Positions 32,695-43,744 of a stretch of 64,000 nucleotides of DNA are shown piece by piece. Below the pieces are notes generated by a model. The model was not told where the DNA came from and did not search any database. It saw nothing but the letters and a program-made list of their open reading frames with translations. This DNA is from Agrococcus casei LMG 22410. Lineage in GTDB: Bacteria > Actinomycetota > Actinomycetes > Actinomycetales > Microbacteriaceae. Each line of letters opens with the position of its first letter. Positions within the stretch are counted from its first letter, which is position 1. The position numbers and the translations under genes were made by a program. The stretch is from positions 82,747 through 146,746 of the forward strand of contig NZ_FUHU01000043.1 of NCBI RefSeq assembly GCF_900163565.1, written 5' to 3'.

Positions 32695-33371
32695 GCCTGC
32701 GTGTCGACTGCCAGATACAGGTGAATCGCGAGGTCTGCATCGAGATCGACGACTCCCTCGGGGCCCGTCACCCGCGCACCCGCAGGGCCGCTGTCGACTT
32801 CGACCAGCGCGCCTGGCATGATGCCCGCATCCTCGAGCAGGCGGAGCACCTCGACATCGAACTGCAGCGGCTCGGCCAGCCTGCGGACCCGTGCGGTGCC
32901 AATCGTCTCGGATGCGCGAGCGACTCCAGAGAGAAAGCTGTCGTCAGTCTCGACCCCGAGTTCGTCGAGGCCGGGAATCGGCGTGCCGTACGGCGACTCG
33001 ACCGGCTTGCCGAGCAGATCGAAGATCTGGCGCTCGACCTGCTCGCTCATCACGTGCTCCCAGCGGCAGGCCTCTTCGTGCACGAGCGACCACTCGAGCC
33101 CGATGACGTCTGCGAGGAGTCGCTCCGCGAGCCGGTGCTTGCGCGAGACGCGGACAGCAAGGCCGCGCCCGTCTTCCGTCAGGCGAAGCCTGCGATCAGG
33201 CTCGACCACGACGAGTCCGTCGCGTTCCATGCGCGCGATCGTCTGCGAGACCGTGGGGCCGGAGTGGCCGAGCCGCTCTGAGATTCGGGCGCGCATAGGG
33301 AGGATCTGCTCCTCCTCGAGGTCGAGGATGGTGCGCAGATACATCTCGGTGGTGTCGACGAGATCAGTCAC
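32691..33371 (-). CDS. DtxR family metal-dependent transcriptional regulator
   Basis: A 226-residue repressor. It has an N-terminal winged helix (ARISERLGHSGPTVSQTIARM), the dimerisation and metal domain with RKHRLAERLLADVIG and HEEACRWEHVMSEQVE (residues of both metal sites in DtxR/IdeR), and a C-terminal FeoA/SH3-like domain. Members sense Fe or Mn and control uptake genes; which metal is not determined. Start GTG at 33371 follows SD-like sequence AGGGAGGGG upstream. It is divergent from serC; its stop overlaps the MtrA-like operator of the NlpC gene. Confidence 0.9.
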   Translation of the reverse strand: MTDLVDTTEMYLRTILDLEEEQILPMRARISERLGHSGPTVSQTIARMERDGLVVVEPDRRLRLTEDGRGLAVRVSRKHRLAERLLADVIGLEWSLVHEEACRWEHVMSEQVERQIFDLLGKPVESPYGTPIPGLDELGVETDDSFLSGVARASETIGTARVRRLAEPLQFDVEVLRLLEDAGIMPGALVEVDSGPAGARVTGPEGVVDLDADLAIHLYLAVDTQA

Positions 33372-33463
33372 CGCACCCCTCCCTGCCTGTTCTGTGCCGC
33401 GCAGCTCTGCCGCAATCCTGCGGCCGCGCTTCCGACAACAATATCTGTGCCGCCGCCTGTACA

Positions 33464-33469
33464 TACAAT
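33464..33469 (+). promoter_or_regulatory. -10 element of leaderless serC
   Basis: TACAAT, seven bases before the GTG at 33477. No Shine-Dalgarno is present. Confidence 0.5.
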
Positions 33470-33476
33470 TGCAGAC

Positions 33477-34580
33477 GTGAGTGAAGCCATCCTGCCCCAA
33501 GACCTGATTCCCACAGACGGCCGATTCGGCTGCGGCCCTTCGAAAGTCCGCCCCGAGCAGATCGCCCGCCTCTCGATGCCCGGCTCCCCCATGGGCACGA
33601 GCCACCGGCAGGCCGGCGTGAAGGATCTCGTCGGCTCGGTCCGCGAGCGCGTCTCGCAGCTGTTCTCGCTGCCCGACGGCTATGAGGTGCTGCTGGCCAA
33701 CGGCGGATCGACCTCATTCTGGGACGCCGCAGTCTTCGGCCTCATCGAGCGCCGCTCGCACCACCAGGTCTTCGGCGAGTTCGGCGGCAAGTTCGCGACG
33801 GCCTCGGCTGCCGCTCCCTGGCTCGACGAGCCGAGCACCGCGAAGAGCGAGCCAGGCACCCGCCCCGCACTCGAGGCAGTCGACGGCGTCGATGTCGTCG
33901 CCTACCCCCACAACGAGACGTCCACCGGTGTCATGCACCCGGTCGAGCGCGCATCCGGCGATGGACTCACGGTCGTCGACGCAACCAGTGCCGCCGGCGG
34001 CATCGACTTCGACGCCTCGGCCGCCGACGTCTACTACTTCGCGCCGCAGAAGAACTTCGGCTCCGACGGAGGCCTCTGGCTCGCAGCAGCCTCGCCTGCC
34101 GCAATCGAGCGCATCGAGCGCGTCGCCGCATCCGGACGCTACATTCCCGACTCGCTGTCGCTGCAGCAGGTCGTGTCGAACAGCCGCAAGAACCAGACGC
34201 TCAACACTCCCGCAGTCGCGACGCTGCTGATGCTCGACGAGCAGCTCGGCTGGATGCTCGAGCAGGGTGGGCTGGCGGCGATGGACACCCGCACGACGGC
34301 CTCGAGCGACGTGCTCTACGCGTGGGCCGACGCCACAAGCGTCGCGACGCCGTTCGTGTCGAATCCCGCTGACCGCTCGAAGGTGGTCGCGACGATCGAC
34401 TTCGACGAGTCGGTCGACGCCGCCGCGATCGCATCGACGCTGCGCGCCTCGGGCATCCTCGACATCGAGCCCTACCGCAAGCTCGGCCGCAACCAGCTGC
34501 GCATCGCGACGTTCGCAGGCATCGAGACAGAAGACGTGCGCACGCTCACACGCGCAATCGACTGGGCGCTCTCGAACTGA
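33477..34580 (+). CDS. serC: Phosphoserine aminotransferase, actinobacterial type
   Basis: Catalyses transfer of the amino group from glutamate to 3-phosphohydroxypyruvate in serine synthesis. The 367-residue PLP enzyme starts at GTG. FGCGPSKVRPEQI near residue 15, LANGGSTSFWD near 72, TSTGVMHPV near 145, VDATSAAGGIDFD near 165 and the lysine in FAPQKNFGSDGG near 190 fit the mycobacterial-type SerC. Divergent from the DtxR-family gene. Confidence 0.92.
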   Translation: MSEAILPQDLIPTDGRFGCGPSKVRPEQIARLSMPGSPMGTSHRQAGVKDLVGSVRERVSQLFSLPDGYEVLLANGGSTSFWDAAVFGLIERRSHHQVFGEFGGKFATASAAAPWLDEPSTAKSEPGTRPALEAVDGVDVVAYPHNETSTGVMHPVERASGDGLTVVDATSAAGGIDFDASAADVYYFAPQKNFGSDGGLWLAAASPAAIERIERVAASGRYIPDSLSLQQVVSNSRKNQTLNTPAVATLLMLDEQLGWMLEQGGLAAMDTRTTASSDVLYAWADATSVATPFVSNPADRSKVVATIDFDESVDAAAIASTLRASGILDIEPYRKLGRNQLRIATFAGIETEDVRTLTRAIDWALSN

Positions 34581-34595
34581 CCGGGCGCTGACGGC

Positions 34596-35243
34596 CTAGC
34601 TGTCGTCGTCTTCCCATTCGTCGGCCTCGTCAGTGTCGTCGTCGTCAGAGTCGTCGCCGTCGTGATCGTCGGGCGCGAAGTGCTCGTCGTCATCGAAGTC
34701 GTCGTGGTCATCGTGCTCATCGGAGTCGTCGTCATCCGAGTCTTCGTCTGCCTCGTCAGCCTCCTGGCTTGCGAGGTAGTCGGCGAGGCGATCGGCCCAC
34801 GGCACCCATGCGGGCGCGAGCAGCGAAGGCTCGGTCGGCAGCAGCGCCAGTTCGAGCACGGTCGGATTCTCGGGGTCGACAGTCGCGAGCGATGCGGTCC
34901 AGAGCCAGTCGGGGTATGCGTCGAGGTTGGACGCGTACCGGATCGCAACGACCTGCTCGCCGATCTGGAGCGCGTCGTGCACCTCGCGGACCGCTCCTGC
35001 CGGAGCGATCTCGTCGAGGGCCTGCTGCGACAGCTGGAGCTGCTGCAGCGTCGGCGTGGCCGCAACCGGCTCGAACACAGCGGCGGGACCTGCCGGAGCC
35101 GTCTCTGGCTCAGCGGCTTCTGCCTGCTCGGGCTGCGGCTCGGCCGCGTCGGCATCTGCCTTCTGCTCGGGCAGGAGCGGCATGGTGTCGAGCTGCGAGT
35201 CGTCGACGGCCAGGCCGTCTCCGGAGTCATGCGTCGAGGTCAT
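34596..35243 (-). CDS. DUF3027 family protein
   Basis: A 215-residue protein whose middle (about residues 80-150) contains WLWTASLATVDPENPTVLEL and LLAPAWVPWADRL, the DUF3027 signature. The N-terminal 50 residues are Glu/Ala/Pro-rich and the last 60 are an extreme Asp-rich tail with long runs of D and H, likely disordered and cation binding. It overlaps the end of the cold-shock gene by 17 bases, an order common in actinobacteria. Function unknown. Confidence 0.85.
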   Translation of the reverse strand: MTSTHDSGDGLAVDDSQLDTMPLLPEQKADADAAEPQPEQAEAAEPETAPAGPAAVFEPVAATPTLQQLQLSQQALDEIAPAGAVREVHDALQIGEQVVAIRYASNLDAYPDWLWTASLATVDPENPTVLELALLPTEPSLLAPAWVPWADRLADYLASQEADEADEDSDDDDSDEHDDHDDFDDDEHFAPDDHDGDDSDDDDTDEADEWEDDDS

Positions 35244-35610
35244 CAGCGACCTTTCTGAGAAGCTGCGAGATCTGGCGGGAGGACTGGGCATTCGGGTAGT
35301 GCCCCTTGCGGAGGCCGTTGCCGGCGGTGTCGAGCACCTTGATGAGGTCTTCGACGATCATCGCCATCTCGTCGACCGGCCTGCGCGCAGCGCGCACAGC
35401 CGAGACCTTCGCCGGCTCGAGCACGCGAACCGAAAGGGCCGCTTTGCCTCGGCGTCCGTCTGCGACGCCGTACTCGACGCGACTGCCGGGCTTCACCGTC
35501 ACGCCCTCGCCGAGTGCCGAGGCGTGCAGAAAGACTTCTTCGCCGTCTTCTCCGGCGATGAATCCGAAGCCCTTGTCTTCGTCGTAGAACTTCACCTTAC
35601 CGACGGGCAT
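35227..35610 (-). CDS. Cold-shock domain protein with C-terminal extension
   Basis: A 127-residue protein. Residues 1-65 form a cold-shock domain with KGFGFIAGE (RNP1) and EVFLHASAL (RNP2), binding single-stranded nucleic acids. The remaining 60 residues form a helical extension not found in CspA. GGAG precedes the ATG 35610 by four bases. It is the first gene of an operon with DUF3027. An RNA chaperone or transcription antitermination role is likely. Confidence 0.9.
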   Translation of the reverse strand: MPVGKVKFYDEDKGFGFIAGEDGEEVFLHASALGEGVTVKPGSRVEYGVADGRRGKAALSVRVLEPAKVSAVRAARRPVDEMAMIVEDLIKVLDTAGNGLRKGHYPNAQSSRQISQLLRKVADDLDA

Positions 35611-35661
35611 GGCGCTCCTTCTCTGCTTGTTCCTGAAGGTCAAGGCTACCCGGTCGACTGG

Positions 35662-35667
35662 TAGTCT
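35662..35667 (+). promoter_or_regulatory. -10 element of leaderless membrane-protein gene
   Basis: TAGTCT, six bases before the ATG at 35674. Confidence 0.45.
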
Positions 35668-35673
35668 CGAACA

Positions 35674-36003
35674 ATGCCCGATCCACGTCCACAGCACCGT
35701 CGAGCACAGGCATCGTCGCTGCAGCCGGCGTCTGAGGCCGGGGCCGAGTCGCCTGGCATGACGGGCCACGACCGCTTTCAGCAGGTCACATCATGGGTGC
35801 TCATCGCAGCCGTCATCCTGACCATCGTGGGCTTCGCCATGACTCTGCTGTACTCGGCGTTCGCAGACAGCGTTGCGTTCTTCGACTCATTCGCGTTCGA
35901 ATACTCTGCGGCCCTGCCGTTCCTGTGCCTTCCGCTCGCGGCGATAGCTCTGGTGCTCATCGTCGTCTCCTCAGCCCGCCAGAAGTCAAAGCAGAGGCGC
36001 TGA
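35674..36003 (+). CDS. Small membrane protein with two helices
   Basis: A 109-residue protein with a Pro/Gln/Ala-rich head of about 35 residues, two membrane helices (WVLIAAVILTIVGFAMTLLY and LPFLCLPLAAIALVLIVV), and a short basic tail KQRR. No family recognised. It begins a + strand block with two helicase-related genes; one base separates its stop and the next GTG. Confidence 0.75.
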   Translation: MPDPRPQHRRAQASSLQPASEAGAESPGMTGHDRFQQVTSWVLIAAVILTIVGFAMTLLYSAFADSVAFFDSFAFEYSAALPFLCLPLAAIALVLIVVSSARQKSKQRR

Positions 36004-36004
36004 C

Positions 36005-37621
36005 GTGCGAACAGCCGCAATCATCGAGGCCTGGCTCCAAGAGCTCAGCGACTCCGACCTCGACGCGGTGCTTCGCGACTGGCAGGTTCCGCAAGACACA
36101 GCGACGCTCGCAGCCGCCGCGAAGTGGATGAACGAGCCGGCAGCCCTCGACCGCATGCTCTCGCGCACCACCGCGACAGACCTCGCAGCCCTCAGGTCGG
36201 GCGACGGCACACCTGCCCTCGCCGCGCGCGGACTGCACCCCGACGACGCGCTGCGTGCGCGCATCCCTGCCTCGCTCGAACTGCACGCTCCCGACGCCTC
36301 AGAGCAGCGTGAAGACACATCGCCCGCTGTCGACGCGGCCGCGATGTCGGTCATGCGCCTGAGCGGCGCGGTCAGCTCGATGGCTGACCAGCCAGTGCGG
36401 CTCTCGGGCAGGGGCATCCCCCTCGCTGCCGAGCTGCGGTTCAGGTCGTCAGAGCTCGGCATCGAGATCGCCGAATGGGAGCGCCTGCTCGCCGCAGCCC
36501 TGCACTATCGGTTCATCGCGCCCCTCGATCGCGAGCTCTGCGCCAGCGACACCGGTGTCGCCTGGCTCGATCTGGCACCGCAGCAGCGCTGGGAGGCGCT
36601 GCGCGAGCTGTTCCTGGCCGAGCTCTCGCTCAGCGAGTGCGCCTTCCTCGACCAGGGGACGCCATCCGTCGAACAGACCCTTCCGCTCGCCGACGCCGCG
36701 ACGCTCGAGCAGTTCTGCGCCCTGCTCGAACGCGCGACGCTGCTCGGCCTCGCCCTCGACGGACGCATCACCGCAGTCTCGCCCGAGCAGATCGCCCAGC
36801 ACATCCCCGCTCCCATCGACTACGTGTACCTGCAGCTAGACCAGACGCTCGTGGCGCCCGGGCCGCTCAGCCACAGCGCCGCACGCGACATCGCCGAGAT
36901 GGCTGTCTCAGAAGCACGCGGCATGGCCTCGACCTGGCGCCTCACCCCCGCGTCGCTGCATTCGGCCATGGCCCGCGGCCGCACCGCAGAAGAGCTGCTC
37001 GAGCGGCTGCACCGCCTCTCGCAGACCGGAGTCCCCCAGCCTGTCGAGTACCTGCTGCGCGACGCCGAGCGACGCTTCGGAGCAGTGCAGGTCACAGAGG
37101 GCGAGACCGCCACGGTGCGCACAGACGGCGACACCGCCAAGCGGCTGCTGGTCGATCGCGCACTGACCGCAATCGAGCTGCGAGTGCCGACCGGACGCGC
37201 TATCGAAGAGGGCGTGCTGCACTCGGCGTCCTCTTCCGATGTCGTGCTCGACAAGCTCGTCGAAGAGCGCTACCCAGCCCTGCTCGTCGATGCCGAAGGC
37301 GCTCCCGTCGTGTCTGAGCGCCGCATCGCGACGGTCTCGGGCCGCGCCCCGCTCTCGAACCTCACCGAACGGCTTCGCGGCCTGGGCGTCGAAGTCTCGT
37401 CGATGCAGCCCGACTGGCTGCAGGCGCAGCTGATCGCCGCTGTCAAGGGCAAGATGCCTGTGCGCGTCACGGTGGCATCGGGCACGCAGGTGCAGCACGC
37501 CACGCTCGTGCCGCTCTCGGTGTCGAACGGCAGGCTGCGCGGACGCGATCTCGAGCGCGATCTCGAGCGCACGCTGCCGCTGAGAGCGATCGTCGAAGTC
37601 GCCGGGCTGCAGAACGCGTAG
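36005..37621 (+). CDS. Helicase-associated (XPB/Ssl2-like) domain protein
   Basis: A 538-residue protein without Walker motifs. It contains the helicase C-terminal domain-like region shared with XPB/Ssl2 (helicase-associated domain, visible by TGVPQPVEYLLRDAERRFG near residue 343 and the C-terminal domain ending in a SNGRLRGRDLERDLERTLPL segment). It is regularly encoded just before the actinobacterial XPB helicase and probably assists it. It starts at GTG. Alanine, leucine and arginine rich throughout. Confidence 0.82.
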   Translation: MRTAAIIEAWLQELSDSDLDAVLRDWQVPQDTATLAAAAKWMNEPAALDRMLSRTTATDLAALRSGDGTPALAARGLHPDDALRARIPASLELHAPDASEQREDTSPAVDAAAMSVMRLSGAVSSMADQPVRLSGRGIPLAAELRFRSSELGIEIAEWERLLAAALHYRFIAPLDRELCASDTGVAWLDLAPQQRWEALRELFLAELSLSECAFLDQGTPSVEQTLPLADAATLEQFCALLERATLLGLALDGRITAVSPEQIAQHIPAPIDYVYLQLDQTLVAPGPLSHSAARDIAEMAVSEARGMASTWRLTPASLHSAMARGRTAEELLERLHRLSQTGVPQPVEYLLRDAERRFGAVQVTEGETATVRTDGDTAKRLLVDRALTAIELRVPTGRAIEEGVLHSASSSDVVLDKLVEERYPALLVDAEGAPVVSERRIATVSGRAPLSNLTERLRGLGVEVSSMQPDWLQAQLIAAVKGKMPVRVTVASGTQVQHATLVPLSVSNGRLRGRDLERDLERTLPLRAIVEVAGLQNA

Positions 37622-37623
37622 AC

Positions 37624-39264
37624 TTGACCGCTGTGATTCCCGGCCCCCTGATTGTCCAGTCCGACCGCACGGTGCTGCTTGAAGTGGCTCATCCCGATGC
37701 GAAGGCGGCTCGGCAGGCCCTCGCGGTCTTCGCCGAGCTCGAGCGAGCGCCCGAACACGTGCACACGTACCGCATCACGCGGCTGGGCCTCTGGAACGCA
37801 TCCGCCGCCGGCCACACCGCCGACGAGATGCTCGGAACCCTCAGCTCCTACGCGAAGTTCCCCGTGCCGACCAGCGTCGAGACCGACCTGCGCGAGACCG
37901 TGGCTCGATACGGCCGGCTCACGATCGAACGCGACGACGAGGGCCTCGTGCTCGTCTCCTCCGACGACGCTGTGCTTCGCGAGGTCATCACGTCGAAGCG
38001 CATCCAGCCGCTCATCGCCATCGAGCCCGCCACCAAGGCCGTGCGCATCGTCGACTGGGCACGCGGCGAACTCAAGCAGGAGCTGCTGAAGCTCGGCTGG
38101 CCCGCCGAAGACAACGCCGGGTTCACTCCCGGCACGCCCTTCGACATCGAGCTCGACGAAGAGAGCTGGAGCCTGCGCGAGTACCAGCGCGATGCGATCA
38201 CACACTTCACGGATGCGGGGTCGGGTGTCATCGTCCTGCCCTGCGGCGCCGGAAAGACCCTGGTGGGCGCTGGGGCCATGGCCGCCAACGACACCACCAC
38301 GCTCATCCTGGTCACGAACACGGTGTCTGCCCGCCAGTGGCGCACCGAGCTGCTGAACCGCACGTCGCTGACCGAAGACGACATCGGCGAGTACTCGGGG
38401 CACGTCAAGGAGATCAAGCCGGTCACCATCGCGACCTACCAGATCCTCACGGCGAAGCGCGGCGGCGAGTACACGCACCTCGGCCTGCTGAACGCCCTCG
38501 ACTGGGGGCTCATCGTCTATGACGAGGTGCACCTGCTTCCTGCTCCGGTGTTCAAGCTCACGGCAGATCTGCAGGCACGCCGTCGCCTCGGGCTCACTGC
38601 GACGCTCGTGCGCGAAGACGGCCACGAGGGCGACGTGTTCAGCCTCATCGGCCCCAAGCGCTACGACGCTCCCTGGAAAGAGATTGAAGAGCAGGGATTC
38701 ATCTCTCCGGCCGAGTGCTTCGAGGTGCGCATCGACATCGACGAAGACGAGCGCCTGCAGTACGCCGCGAGCACCGACCGCGAGCGGTATCGCATCGCCG
38801 CGTCGAGCCCCGCGAAGATCGATGTGGCCAAGCGCGTGCTGGCCAAGCACGAGGGCGAGCTCACCCTGGTGATCGGCCAGTACATCGATCAGCTCGAAGA
38901 GATCGCCGAAGCGCTCGATGTGCCGCTCATCACCGGGCAGACGCCCGACTCAGAGCGCGAACGGCTGTTTGCAGAGTTCAGGGTCGGCAACGTCAAGACG
39001 CTGGTCGTCTCGAAGGTGGCGAACTTCTCGGTCGATCTGCCCGAGGCCTCCGTCGCGATCCAGATCTCGGGCTCGTTCGGCTCGCGCCAGGAGGAGGCAC
39101 AGCGCCTCGGGCGACTGCTGCGTCCGAAGTCGAACGGCCAGACTGCCAAGTTCTATGCACTCGTCACACGAGACACCGTCGACCAGGACTTCGCCCTCTC
39201 ACGCCAGCGATTCCTGGCCGAACAGGGCTACTCGTACGAGATCATCGACGCCAGCGCACTGTAA
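37624..39264 (+). CDS. DNA repair helicase XPB
   Basis: A 546-residue SF2 helicase that unwinds DNA 3'-5' in repair. The N-terminal domain (1-180) contains the damage-recognition-like fold, then VLPCGAGKTLVGA (Walker A near 207), VYDEVHLLP (DEVH, near 300), LGLTATLVRED (motif III) and QRLGRLLRPK (motif VI near 500). The start could be TTG 37624 or GTG 37633, nine bases apart. Two bases separate it from the upstream helicase-associated gene. Confidence 0.92.
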   Translation: MTAVIPGPLIVQSDRTVLLEVAHPDAKAARQALAVFAELERAPEHVHTYRITRLGLWNASAAGHTADEMLGTLSSYAKFPVPTSVETDLRETVARYGRLTIERDDEGLVLVSSDDAVLREVITSKRIQPLIAIEPATKAVRIVDWARGELKQELLKLGWPAEDNAGFTPGTPFDIELDEESWSLREYQRDAITHFTDAGSGVIVLPCGAGKTLVGAGAMAANDTTTLILVTNTVSARQWRTELLNRTSLTEDDIGEYSGHVKEIKPVTIATYQILTAKRGGEYTHLGLLNALDWGLIVYDEVHLLPAPVFKLTADLQARRRLGLTATLVREDGHEGDVFSLIGPKRYDAPWKEIEEQGFISPAECFEVRIDIDEDERLQYAASTDRERYRIAASSPAKIDVAKRVLAKHEGELTLVIGQYIDQLEEIAEALDVPLITGQTPDSERERLFAEFRVGNVKTLVVSKVANFSVDLPEASVAIQISGSFGSRQEEAQRLGRLLRPKSNGQTAKFYALVTRDTVDQDFALSRQRFLAEQGYSYEIIDASAL

Positions 39265-39316
39265 CTATTCTTGGGGCACTCAGAAATCTCGCAGGCAACT
39301 GTCAGAGGATGGGGTC

Positions 39317-40015
39317 ATGACCGAAGAGAAGCCCAAGATCCTTGTAGTCGACGACGAGCCCCACATTCGCGAGCTGCTGAGCACGTCGCTCCGCTTCGCA
39401 GGCTACGACGTCCGTGCTGTCGGCGCCGGCGCTCCGGCGATCTCCGCAGTGCTCGAAGACGAACCCGACCTCATCCTGCTCGATGTCATGCTGCCCGACA
39501 TGAACGGCTTCAGCGTGACCAAGCGCCTCCGCGCCTCGAACTTCACTTCGCCCATCCTGTTCCTCACTGCCAAAGACGACACTGAAGACAAGATCACGGG
39601 CCTCACGGTCGGCGGCGACGACTACGTCACGAAGCCGTTCTCGCTTGACGAGATCATCGCCCGCATCAAGGCGATCCTGCGACGCACGATGGCAGAGACC
39701 GACGACGTCGCCCTGCAGGTCGGGCAGCTCACGCTCAACCAGGACACCCACGAGGTCGAGGGCGCCGGCGACCCCATCGAGCTCTCCCCCACCGAGTTCA
39801 AGCTGCTGCGGTACCTGATGCTCAACAGCAACCGCGTGCTCTCGAAGGCGCAGATCCTCGATCACGTGTGGGAGTACGACTTCAACGGAGATGTGGGTAT
39901 TGTCGAGTCGTACATCTCGTACCTCCGCCGCAAGATCGACAGCAAGACACAAGAGCCCATGATCATCACCAAGCGAGGCTTCGGCTACATGCTGAAGACC
40001 CCCAAGCACAGCTAG
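39317..40015 (+). CDS. OmpR-family response regulator
   Basis: A 232-residue transcription factor. The receiver domain has VVDDEPHIREL, the phosphoacceptor in LILLDVMLPD (near residue 56) and FLTAKDD; KPF is at about 108. The C-terminal winged helix shows ELSPTEFKLLRYLMLNSNRV and VESYISYLRRKID. It resembles the TrcR/MprA branch. The sensor kinase gene follows after one base, so both form a two-component operon. Targets are unknown; a WXG100 gene lies downstream. Confidence 0.92.
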   Translation: MTEEKPKILVVDDEPHIRELLSTSLRFAGYDVRAVGAGAPAISAVLEDEPDLILLDVMLPDMNGFSVTKRLRASNFTSPILFLTAKDDTEDKITGLTVGGDDYVTKPFSLDEIIARIKAILRRTMAETDDVALQVGQLTLNQDTHEVEGAGDPIELSPTEFKLLRYLMLNSNRVLSKAQILDHVWEYDFNGDVGIVESYISYLRRKIDSKTQEPMIITKRGFGYMLKTPKHS

Positions 40016-40016
40016 C

Positions 40017-41615
40017 GTGTTCTCACGGATCACGCAGCAGCTGAAAGACGTATCGCTTGCCGCGAGAATCTCTCTGCTGATCGTCGTGATCATGACCTTC
40101 GGCCTCACGGTCGCGGGCGTCGGAACCGTCAGCGTGCTGCGCGACTCGCTCGTTCGTCAGCTCGACATCGATCTCGAAGACGCGCTCGCCAGCTTCAACT
40201 ACAGCGACATCTCGCCGAATGACCTCGGCGGCTCGTGCCAGCTCGACCAGTCTGTTCCGAACTCGTACGTGCTCGCCGTGCTCACACCCGACGGCGAACC
40301 GCTGTGCAGCAACCGGCCTGACGGCCGTGCCTACCCCGACATGTCGACGCTGACACTGCCGTTCGTCGCAAGCACCGACAAGCCGTTCATCATCTCGAGC
40401 GAGAGCAGCGACACGCAGTGGCGAGCCGTCGCTCGCCCCGTGACCCTGAACGGCACGAACAACATCGGCACCCTGGTGATCGCCACAAGCCTCGACGGCG
40501 TCACCGGCTCGTGGCGATCGTTCACGCTGATCTACATGGGCTTCTCGGTGATCGCCATCCTGCTCGGCGCGGCCCTCACACGAGTGTTCTCAGAGAGCGC
40601 ACTGCGTGGCCTGCGCGAAGTGGCGACCTCGGCCGAGAGCTTCGCGGCCGGCGACTACGAGACCAGGCTGGTGTCAGAGTCGAAGACCACCGAGATCGGC
40701 AGGCTGAACGACTCGCTCAACACCATGCTCGACCGCATCGAGTCGGCAATGGCGCAGCGCGACGAGTCTGTCAGCAACATGCGCGCCTTCATCGGCGACG
40801 CCTCGCACGAGCTGCGCACGCCGCTCGTGACGGTGCGCGGCTACGCCGAGCTGTACCGCATGGGCGCGCTGCAGAACCCCGACGACATCGGCAGCGCGAT
40901 GGAGCGCATCGAGAGCGAAGCCAAGCGCATGGGAACCCTGGTCGAAGACCTGCTGACCCTCGCCAGGCTCGACGAGAAGCGCCCGCTGAAGCTCGAGCCG
41001 ATCGACCTCGTGCCGCTCGTGTCGCAAGCGGCATCGGATGCGCGTGCCCAGGACACAGAGCGCCGGTTCAAGGTCGTCGAAGTCGACCCGGATGCGACCG
41101 CCGTCATCGACGCCACAACAGCCGGCACTCGCCCCGAGATCTTCGCACCGCCGCCGATGCTGCCGCCCGCTGTCGTCATCGCAGACGAGAATGCCATCCG
41201 CCAGCTCATCGCCAACCTCATCACGAACGCGCTTCGCTACACGCCTGCCTGCTCGCCCATCGAGCTCGGCGTCGGCGTCTCGTGGCAGCGCCGCGAGGCC
41301 CAGGTGCACGTGATCGACCACGGCCCCGGCATTCCAGGGCCGCTGCGCGCGAAGATCTTCGAGCGCTTCTTCAGAGCCGACAAGTCGCGCGACCGCGAGA
41401 CCGGCGGCTCGGGCCTGGGGCTCGCGATCGTCGCCGGCCTCGTAGAAGCCCACAACGGCACGGTCGACGCCGTCGAGACGCCCGGGGGCGGCGCCACCTT
41501 CCGCATCACGCTGCCGCTCGCAGACGACAAGTCGCTGCGCGAGCTGGCGCGCAGGATCAGCGCAGAGGCAAACTCCACAACCGGCGGCTCTCCACAGCCC
41601 CACACCCAGACCTGA
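40017..41615 (+). CDS. Sensor histidine kinase
   Basis: A 532-residue membrane kinase. Two helices (about 18-40 and 163-188) bound an extracytoplasmic sensor loop of about 125 residues. HAMP (190-240), the HisKA box DASHELRTPL (histidine near 264) and the HATPase with NLITNALRYTP, DHGPGIP, and GGSGLGLAIVAGL follow. The ATP lid is complete. The C-terminal tail is Ser/Thr rich. It is cognate to the upstream response regulator. Confidence 0.92.
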   Translation: MFSRITQQLKDVSLAARISLLIVVIMTFGLTVAGVGTVSVLRDSLVRQLDIDLEDALASFNYSDISPNDLGGSCQLDQSVPNSYVLAVLTPDGEPLCSNRPDGRAYPDMSTLTLPFVASTDKPFIISSESSDTQWRAVARPVTLNGTNNIGTLVIATSLDGVTGSWRSFTLIYMGFSVIAILLGAALTRVFSESALRGLREVATSAESFAAGDYETRLVSESKTTEIGRLNDSLNTMLDRIESAMAQRDESVSNMRAFIGDASHELRTPLVTVRGYAELYRMGALQNPDDIGSAMERIESEAKRMGTLVEDLLTLARLDEKRPLKLEPIDLVPLVSQAASDARAQDTERRFKVVEVDPDATAVIDATTAGTRPEIFAPPPMLPPAVVIADENAIRQLIANLITNALRYTPACSPIELGVGVSWQRREAQVHVIDHGPGIPGPLRAKIFERFFRADKSRDRETGGSGLGLAIVAGLVEAHNGTVDAVETPGGGATFRITLPLADDKSLRELARRISAEANSTTGGSPQPHTQT

Positions 41616-41669
41616 CGCACACCCGCACTTCGGCCTACCTTCGGCAGCAGAGACGAAAGGGAGGCAGAC

Positions 41670-41960
41670 ATGCCGGTATTCACAGTAGACAGCGAGCAGA
41701 TCAACGCGACCGCCGGAAACGTTCGTGTTTCGAGCGGCCGAGTCACGACGGAGGTGCAGGGCATGTATGCCGCGCTGCAGGCTCTGCAGGACTCCTGGCA
41801 CGGAGGCGCGAGTGCGGCGTTTCAGGGCGTCATGCAGAATTGGCACGCGACGCAGCTGCGGGTCGAGGAGTCGATCGCGCAGATCAACCAGGCGCTGCAG
41901 ATGGCGGGCCAGCAGTACCAGGACGTCGAGTCGTCGAACATGCGCATGTTCGCTGCCTAG
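41670..41960 (+). CDS. WXG100 family protein (EsxA-like), orphan
   Basis: A 96-residue helical hairpin protein with the WHGGA turn (W-x-G near residue 43) and a helix-rich second half. WXG100 proteins are exported by type VII systems as dimers. The ATG has AGGGAGG six bases upstream. No partner WXG100, EccC or EccD gene lies next to it. The CpnT-like protein at 2109 is the only other type VII related product in the window. A bidirectional terminator separates it from groEL. Confidence 0.9.
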   Translation: MPVFTVDSEQINATAGNVRVSSGRVTTEVQGMYAALQALQDSWHGGASAAFQGVMQNWHATQLRVEESIAQINQALQMAGQQYQDVESSNMRMFAA

Positions 41961-41969
41961 GCGAACGCA

Positions 41970-41999
41970 GAAGGACCCCCGCGCCTGCGGGGGTCCTTC
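41970..41999. terminator. Bidirectional terminator between WXG100 gene and groEL
   Basis: GAAGGACCCCC pairs with GGGGGTCCTTC around an 8-base loop. The two genes converge on it. Confidence 0.85.
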
Positions 42000-42013
42000 T
42001 GGCTGGATGGGCT

Positions 42014-43698
<1,685 letters not shown>

Positions 43699-43705
43699 TG
43701 CAAGT

Positions 43706-43732
43706 CTGGCACTCTCCCTCGTCGAGTGCAAG
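43706..43732 (-). promoter_or_regulatory. CIRCE element 2 of groEL
   Basis: CTGGCACTC, nine bases, GAGTGCAAG: a second CIRCE with imperfect ends, 7 bases upstream of the first. Confidence 0.8.
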
Positions 43733-43744
43733 TGAACGGATGCG

